Shown: piece by piece, positions 56,437-64,000 of the stretch
Numbering within the stretch: the first letter of the stretch is position 1
How the letters are laid out: each line of letters begins with the position of its first letter
NCBI GenBank assembly: GCA_033026295.1
Contig: CM065189.1
Location: 3,253,851 to 3,317,850, forward strand
Origin: Channa striata
Taxonomy: Eukaryota > Chordata > Actinopteri > Anabantiformes > Channidae
DNA: 64,000 nt
Direction: 5' to 3'
Program-made: the position numbers and the translations under genes
Notes under the pieces: generated by a model
Told to the model about the DNA's origin: nothing
The model's input: the letters and a program-made list of their open reading frames with translations, nothing else
Databases searched by the model: none

Positions 56437-59389
56437 CCCTCGTGCTACCCTGTTCTCACATGGGGAATGCTGGGAGAAAGAGAAAGTTTTAGCGGGAGGC
56501 GGGGGTGTTTTTAAATCGCTACCCGCCTTTAGCTCTAGGCCCAGAAAAGCGAGAGGGGGGAAGGGCGCCGTGAATTACACGGGGAGTTGGCCCAAAAGTC
56601 GTTTTTGGGGCTGTTCGCGCACCCTCTGGATTTAGGCTAAATCCAAGGGGCTGTTTTTGATTTGCGTCCTCTCTCTCTTTCTTTCATGTCTCTTTCTTTC
56701 ATCTCTCCTCCCCATATCACCCCATCTGTCCCCCCCATCTTTCCTCCTCCCCATCTCTTCTCACCCCCTCGACCCACCCCCAAGCTTTATTTTCACTCCG
56801 AATGGATGCGCTTCAGACTGTCATCTCTTCTCTCTCTCTCTCTCTCCTTCTTTCTCTCTCTCTCTCTCTTTCTCTCTCCCCCTCCCTCCCTACTCTCAAT
56901 CCCTCCCCCCCGAGTCCCTCCGACCCGAGGCCACGGGCCTCGCGTAGGAGGCAGGGCGTCCCGGACTCTCTGAGTCCGAGCCCGGAAGGTTTACGAGCCC
57001 GGGGTCCGCGAGGCCCGAGGACGGGACGTCGGGGCGCGCTGGAGTCCAGCCCTGGAAGGATTTTACGAGCCCGGGTCCGCGAGGCCCGAGAGACGGGGCG
57101 TCGGGGCGCGAGTCAGGCCCGAGAAGGTCCTCCATCCCGGCGTCCCGGGTCCGCCAGGCCCCTACAAGCTTGCGCGCCTGGCCTGGAGTCAGGGTCCGAG
57201 AATGTCCTCTATCCTGGGGTCCCCGAGTTTTACAGCAGGCGATGCAGAGTCTGAGCCCAGGTCCAGGGTCCCTCAGACCCATTTTTCAGCGGAGGGGCGT
57301 CGGGGGTCCCTCAGACCCCGCAGCGGAGGGACGTCGGTAGGTCCGCTAGAGCCGGCGGGTCCCTCTACCCCGCAGCGCAGGGGCGTCGGGAAGGTCCGCT
57401 GGAGCTGGCGGGGTCCCTCGGACCCCAGCGGAGGGGACGTCGGGGTCCCTCAGACCCCGCATTTTCAGCGGAGGGGGCGTCGGTAAAGTCCGCTAGAGAG
57501 CCGGCGGGGTCCCTCTGACCCGCAGCGCAGGGGCGTCGGGAGGTCCGCTGGAGCTGGCGGGTCCCTCGGACCTACAGCGGAGGGCGTCGGGGTTTCAGAC
57601 TTTGGTGCAGCGGAGTTGACGACGGGGTCCCTCTGACCCGCAGCGGAGGGGCGTCGGGAAGGTCCGCTGCAGCGGTCGGGAAACCCCTCGGACCCGCAGC
57701 GGAGTGGGGCGTCGGGAAGGTCCGCTGCAGCGGTCGGGGTCCCCTCAGACCCCTTTGCAGCGGAGGGGACGTCGGGGGTCCCTCAGACCCGCAGCGGAGG
57801 GGCGTCGGTAAAAGGTCCGCTAGAGCGGCGGGTCCTCTGACATTTTCGGGAAGGTCCGCTGGAGCTGGCGGGTCCTCGGACCCCCCAGCGGAGGGGCGAC
57901 GGGGTCCCTCAGACCCCGCAGCGGAGGGACGTCGGTAAAGTCCGCTAGAGCCGGCGGGGTCCCTCTGACCCCGCAGCGCAGGGGCGTCATAAAAGGTCCG
58001 CTGGAGCTGGCGGGGTCCCTCGGACCCACAGCGGAGGGGACATCGGGGGTCCCTCAGACCCGCAGCGGAGTTGGCGAAGGGGTCCCTCTGATTTGAGCGG
58101 AGGGGACGTCGGGAAGGTCCGCTGCAGCGGTCGGGTCCCTCGGACCCGCAGCGGAGGGGGCGTCGGGAAGGTCCGCTGCAGCGGTCGGGTCTTTTCAGAC
58201 CCGCAGCGGGGAGGGCGTCGGGGTCCCCTCAGACCCGCAGCGGAGGGGACGTCGGAAAGGTCCGCTAGAGCCGGCGGGTCCCCTCTGACCCCGCAGCGCA
58301 GGGGCGTCGGGAAGGTCCGCTGGAGCTGGCGGGTCCCTCGGACCCCCAGCGGGGGGACGTCGGGGTCCCTCAGACCCCCGCAGCGGAGTTGACGACGGTA
58401 AGGTCCGCTAGAGCCGGCAGGGTCCCTCTGACCCGCAGCGCAGGGGCGTCGGGAAGGTCGCTGGAGCTGGCGGGGTCCCTCGGACCCCAGCGGAGGGGCG
58501 TCGGGGTCCCTTCAGACCCCGCAGCGGATTTACTGTCGACGGGGTCCTCGGACCCCCAGCGGAGGGGACGCTAAATAAGGGGTCCCACAGATTTGACAGC
58601 GGAGTTGTTCAATACGGGGTATTCTGACCCCGCAGCGGAGGGGCGTCGGGAAGGTCCCTTCAGATTACAGCGGATTTACGTCGGTAAGGTCCGCTAGAGC
58701 GGGCGGGGTCCCTCTGACTGGATTTAGCGCAGGGGCGCGGGAAGGTCCGCTGCAGCGTTTCGGGTCCCCTCGGACCCCCAGCGGGGGGCGTCGGGGTCCT
58801 CGGACCCCGCAGCTGAGAGGGGACGACGGGGTCCCTCTTACATGCGCAGCGGAGGACGTCGGGAAGGTCCGCTGCAGTTCTGCTGGTCCCTCGGACCCCC
58901 AGCTAAATAAGGACGTCGGGGTCCTCGGACCCCGTTTTAGCGGAGTTTTGTGCAGGGGTCCCTCTGACCCCCAGCGGAGAGGGGCGTCGGGGTCCCTCGG
59001 ACCCCGCAGCGGAGAGGGCCGACGGGGTCCCCTCGGACATAACAGGGCAGGGGCGTGGGTAGGTCCGCTGGAGCTGGCGGGGTCCCTCGGACCCCCAGCG
59101 GAGGGGACGTCTGGGGTCCCTCAGACCTAAAGCGGAGGGGCCGACAGGGGTATTTCGGACCCCACAGGGCAGGGGCGTGGGTTTTCCGCTGGGCGGTCGG
59201 GGTCCCTCGGAAAGCGGATGCGGAATTACATGCAACTGTCCTCGGACCCCCAGCGGAGGACTTGGGTAAGCTCCGCTGCGGGTGGGTCCCCTCTGACCCC
59301 GCAGCAGCGGGGACGTGGGGAAGGTCCGCTGCAGCGGGCGGGTCCCTCGGACCCCCGAGTCAACACCCGAAGAGTGTGCAGTGCAAGGG
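56437..59389 (+). mobile_element. GC-rich block, copy 3 (forward), interleaved with satellite words
   Basis: Starts CCCTCGTGCTACCC directly after TTAA and ends GTGCAGTGCAAGGG, so both ends match block 1. Throughout, short pieces of the satellite in forward sense replace block sequence: CTGGATTTAGGCTAAAT (56,626), CAAGCTTTATTTTCA (56,780), GACTTTGGTGCAG (57,598), GCTAAATAAGG (58,570), TTGTTCAATAC (58,606), GAATTACATGCA (59,223). Homopolymers are also shortened, and both GCGCATGCGC palindromes are lost. This pattern is not expected of evolution and points to a faulty consensus. The subrepeat array spans about 57,270-59,350. No genes were seen. Confidence 0.7.
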
Positions 59390-62300
59390 ATAAAAGGATG
59401 CTTCAATTACATGCATTTACTGTCTTTTAAGGAAACATCCCACAAGCTTGTTTTTCTGTTTTGCTGACTGGATTTAGGCTAAATAAGAAGGCAGACACAG
59501 TTTTATTTGAGTTTGATGCAGAAATTGTTCAATACAAGCTTGGCTTCAAAACTGAATTTTCTCGATGAGAAAAGGCGATGGCGAGCATAGAAGGATGCTT
59601 GAATTACATGCATTTACTATCTTTTAAGGAAACATCCCACAAGCTTGTTTTTATGTTCTGCTGACTGGATTTAGGCTAAATAAGAAGGCAGACACAGTTT
59701 TATTTGACTTTGGTGCAGAAATTGTTCAATACAAGCTTGGCTTCAAAACAGCATTTTCTCGCTGAGAAAAGGCGATTGCTGAGCATAAAAGGATGCTTGA
59801 ATTACATGCATTTACTGTCTTTTAAGGAAACATCCCACAAGTTTATTTTCGGTTTCTCCTGAGTGGATTTACGCTAAATAAGAAGGCAGACACAGTTTTA
59901 TTTGACTTTGGTGCAGAAATTGTTCAATACAAGCTTTTCTTCAAAACAGCATTTCTCGCTGAGAAAAGGCGATTGCGAGCATAAAAGGATTCTTCAATTA
60001 CATGCATTTACTATCTTTTAAGGAAACATCCCACAACGATATTTATATGTTCTGCTGACTGGATTTAGGCTAAATAAGAAGGCAGACACAGTTTTATTTG
60101 ACTTTGGTGCAGAAATTGTTCAATACAAGCTTGGCTTCAAAACAGCATTTTCTCGCTGAGAAAAGGCGATTATGAGCATAAAAGGATGCTTGCATTTACT
60201 GTCTTTAAGGAAACATCCCACAAGTTTATTTTCAGTCTCTCCTGAGTGGATTTAGGCTAAATAAGAAGGCAGACACAGTTTTATTTGAGTTTGGTGCAGA
60301 AATTGTTCAATACAAGCTCGGCTTCAAAACAGCATTTTCTCGCTGAGAAAAGGCGATTGCGAGCATAAAAGGATGCTTGAATTACATGCATTTACTGTCT
60401 TTTAAGGAAACATCCCACAAGCTTATTTTCAGTGTCTCCAGGGTGGATTTAGGCTAAAACAGCATTTTCTCGCTGAGAATAAGAAGGCAGACATAGTTTT
60501 ATTTGACTTTGGTGCAGAAATTGTTCAATACAAGTTTTTCTTCAAAACAGCATTTTCTCGCTGAGAAAAGGCGATTGCGAGCATAAAAGGATGCTTGAAT
60601 TACATGCATTTACTGTCTTTTAAGGAAACATCCCACAAGCTTATTTTTATGTTCTGCTGACTGGATTTAGGCTAAATAAGAAGGCAGACACAGTTTTATT
60701 TGACTTTGGTGCAGAAATTGTTCAATACAAGCTTGGCTTCAAAACAGCATTTTCTCGCTGAGAAAAGGCGATTTGAGCATAAAAGGATGCTTGCATTTAC
60801 TGTCTTTTAAGGAAACATCCCACAAGCTTATTTTCAGTCTCTCCTGAGTGGATTTAGGCTAAATAAGAAGGCAGACACAGTTTTATTAGAGTTTGGTGCA
60901 GAAATTGTTCAATACAAGCTCGGCTTCAAAACAACATTTTCTCGCTGAGTAAAGGCGATTGAAAGCATAAAAGGATCCTTGAATTACATGCATTTACTGT
61001 CTTTTAAGGAAACATCCCACAAGTTTATTTTCAGTCTCTCCTGAGTGGATTTACGCTAAATAAGAAGGCAGACACAGTTTTATTTGACTTTGGTGCAGAA
61101 ATTGTTCAATACAAGCTTTTCTTCAAAACAGCATTTCTCGCTGAGAAAAGGCGATTGTGAGCATAAAAGGATGCTTGAATTAAATGCATTTACTGTCTTT
61201 TAAGGAAACATCCACAGGCTTGTTTTTATGTTCTGCTGGCTGGATTTAGGCTAAATAAGAAGGCAGACACAGTTTTATTTGACTTTGGTGCAGAAATTGT
61301 TCAATACAAGCTTGGCTTTAAAACAGCATTTTCTCGCTGAGAAAAGGCGATTACGAGCATAAAAGGATGCTTGAATTACATGCATTTACTGTCTTTAAAG
61401 GAAACATCCCACAAGCTTATTTTCAGTCTCTCCTGAGTGGATTTAGGCTAAATAAGAAGGCAGACACAGTTTTATTTGACTTTGGTGCAGAAATTGTTCA
61501 ATACAAGCTTTTCAAAACAGCATTTTCTCGCTGAGAAAAGGCGATTGCGAGCATAAAAGGATGCTTGAATTACATGCATTTACTGTCTTTTAAGGAAACA
61601 TCCACAAGCTTGTTTTTATGTTCTGCTGGCTCGATTTACGCTAAATAAGAAGGCAGACACAGTTTTATTTGACTTTGGTGCAGAAATTGTTCAATACAAG
61701 CTTAGCTTCAAGACAGCATTTTCTCGCTGAGAAAAGGCGATTGCGAGCATAAAAGGATCCTTGAATTACATGCATTTACTGTCTTTTAAGGAAACATCCA
61801 CAAGTTTATTTTCAGTCTCTCCTGAGTCGGTTTAGGCTGAGTAAGAAGGCAGACACAGTTTTATTTGAGTTTTGTGCAGAAATTGTTCAATACAAGCTTG
61901 GCTTCAAGACAGCATTTTCTCGCTGAGAAAAGGCGATTGCGAGCATAAAAGGATGCTTGAACTACATGCACTTACTTTCTTTTAAGGAAACATCCCACAA
62001 GCTTGTTTTTATGTTCTGCTGGCTGGATTTAGGCTAAATAAGAAGGCAGACACAGTTTTATTTGACTTTTGTGCAGAAATTGTTCAATACAAGCTTGGCT
62101 TCAAAACAGCATTTTCTCGCTGAGAAAAGGCGATTAGAGCATAAAAGGATGCTTGCATTTACTGTCTTTTAAGGAAACATCCCACAAGCTTATTTTCAGT
62201 CTCTCCTGAGTGGATTTACGCTAAATAAGAAGGCAGACACAGTTTTATTTGACTTTGGTGCAGAAATTGTTCAATACAAGATTTTATTCAAAACAGCATT

Positions 62301-64000
62301 TCTCGCTGAGAAAAGGCGATTGCGAGCATAAAAGGATTCTTCAATTACATGCATTTACTGTCTTTTAAGGAAACATCCCACAACCATATTTATATGTTCT
62401 GCTGGCTGGATTTAGGCTAAATAAGAAGGCAGACACAGTTTTATTTGACTTTGGTGCAGAAATTGTTCAATACAAGCTTGGCTTCAAAACAGCATTTTCT
62501 CGCTGAGAAAAGGCGATTGCGAGCATAAAAGGATGCTTGAATTACATGCATTTACTGTCTTTTAAGGAAACATCCACAAGCTTGTTTTTATGTTCTGCTG
62601 ACTGGATTTAGGCTAAATAAGAAGGCAGACACAGTTTTATTTGACTTTGGTGCAGAAATTGTTCAATACAAGCTTTGCTTCAAAACAGCATTTTCTCGCT
62701 GAGAAAAGGCGATTATGAGCATAAAAGGATGCTTGAATTACATGCATTTACTGTCTTTTAAGGAAACATCCACAACGATATTTATATGTTCTGCTGAGTG
62801 GATTTAGGCTAAATAAGAAGCCAGACACAGTTTTATTTGACTTTGGTGCAGAAATTGTTCAATACAAGCTTGGCTTCAAAACAGCATTTTCTCGCTGAGA
62901 AAAGGCGATTGCGAGCATAAAAGGATGGTTGAATTACATGCATTTATTGTCTTTTAAGGAAACATCCCACAAGTTTATTTTCAGTCTCTCCTGAGTGGAT
63001 TTACGCTAAATAAGAAGGCAGACACAGTTTTATTTGACTTTGGTGCAGAAATTGTTCAATACAAGCTTTTCTTCATAACAGCATTTCTCGCTGAGAAAAG
63101 GCGATTGCGAGCATAAAAGGATTCTTCAATTACATGCATTTACTGTCTTTTAAGGAAACATCCCACAAGCTTGTTTTTATGTTCTGCTGACTAGATTTAG
63201 GCTAAATAAGAAGGCAGACACAGTTTTATTTGACTTTGGTGCAGAAATTGTTCAATACAAGCTTGGCTTCAAAACAGCATTTTCTCGCTGAGAAAAGGCG
63301 ATTGCGAGCATAAAAGGATGCTTGCATTTACTGTCTTTTAAGGAAACATCCCACAAGCTTATTTTCAGTCTCTCCTGAGTGGATTTAGGCTAAATAAGAA
63401 GGCAGACACAGTTTTATTAGAGTTTGGTGCAGAAATTGTTCAATACAAGCTCGGCTTCAAAACAACATTTTCTCGCTGAGTAAAGGCGATTGAAAGCATA
63501 AAAGGATCCTTGAATTACATGCATTTACTGTCTTTTAAGGAAACATCCCACAAGTTTATTTTCAGTCTCTCCTGAGTGGATTTACGCTAAATAAGAAGGC
63601 AGACACAGTTTTATTTGACTTTGGTGCAGAAATTGTTCAATACAAGCTTTTCTTCAAAACAGCATTTCTCGCTGAGAAAAGGCGATTGCGAGCATAAAAG
63701 GATGCTTGAATTAAATGCATTTACTGTCTTTTAAGGAAACATCCCACAGGCTTGTTTTTATGTTCTGCTGGCTGGATTTAGGCTAAATAAGAAGGCAGAC
63801 ACAGTTTTATTTGACTTTGGTGCAGAAATTGTTCAATACAAGCTTGGCTTTAAAACAGCATTTTCTCGCTGAGAAAAGGCGATTGCGAGCATAAAAGGAT
63901 GCTTGAATTACATGCATTTACTGTCTTTAAAGGAAACATCCCACAAGCTTATTTTCAGTCTCTCCTGAGTGGATTTAGGCTAAATAAGAAGGCAGACACA
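59390..64000 (+). repeat. Satellite array, forward, running off the window
   Basis: About 24 units of the same family. 60,780-62,700 resembles 49,160-51,100 and 51,900-53,600, and 62,770-64,000 resembles 51,360-52,600 (shared TTTTATTAGAGTTTGG at 60,886 and 63,414, and GAAGCCAGACACAG at 62,818). A misplaced ACAGCATTTTCTCGCTGAG fragment lies inside one unit at about 60,458-60,478. No genes were seen. Confidence 0.97.

Overview
The window is eukaryotic, and most likely from a bony fish; that is inference. The evidence is AATAAA-type polyadenylation signals, long AT-rich satellite arrays of about 185-197 bp units, and a GC-rich insert. The insert combines a piggyBac-family transposase with genes organised like those of a large DNA virus. 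Herpesvirus-piggyBac hybrids of this kind (Teratorn and relatives) are known from teleost genomes. I cannot run a homology search, so assignment to that group is provisional; the piggyBac transposase and a FEN1/XPG-type nuclease are the two firm protein identifications.

Layout. 1-10,091: satellite in reverse orientation. 10,092-12,139: GC-rich block (copy 1, reverse). 12,140-19,992: satellite, forward. 19,993-38,049: low-repeat insert with viral-type genes, ending in a tandem array of gene-tail repeats. 38,050-39,390: GC-rich block (copy 2, forward). 39,391-56,436: satellite, forward. 56,437-59,389: GC-rich block (copy 3), whose sequence is interleaved with satellite words and looks like a consensus error. 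59,390-64,000: satellite, forward, running off the end.

The insert holds nine recognisable genes, left to right: a 5'-truncated gene (minus, 20,001-21,602); a basic repeat-bearing gene (plus, 22,361-23,510); an unknown gene (plus, ~23,780-24,956); piggyBac transposase (minus, 25,318-27,396); an unknown gene with a duplicated 3' end (plus, 27,745-28,593); a FEN1/XPG-like nuclease (minus, 29,086-31,041); an unknown gene (minus, 31,130-32,296); a four-TM membrane protein (plus, 32,479-33,231); an unknown gene (minus, 33,943-34,738); and a last gene (plus, ~34,751-35,635) whose tail seeds the tandem array, which makes ten with the nuclease counted. The genes are closely packed and mostly in divergent or convergent pairs. 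Two divergent intergenic regions share GGTCGGAC repeat arrays, which may be common control or replication elements.

Nearly every gene is cut by frameshifts, but the stretches between them stay open and protein-like. That means either recent decay or uncorrected indels in the assembly. The clear consensus artefacts at 56.4-59.4 kb and at 60.46 kb make the second explanation a real possibility. The best overall reading is the right-hand part of a larger piggyBac-ended, herpesvirus-like mobile element. It is cut off by satellite on its left, and two shorter GC-rich blocks nearby look like internally deleted derivatives of it.
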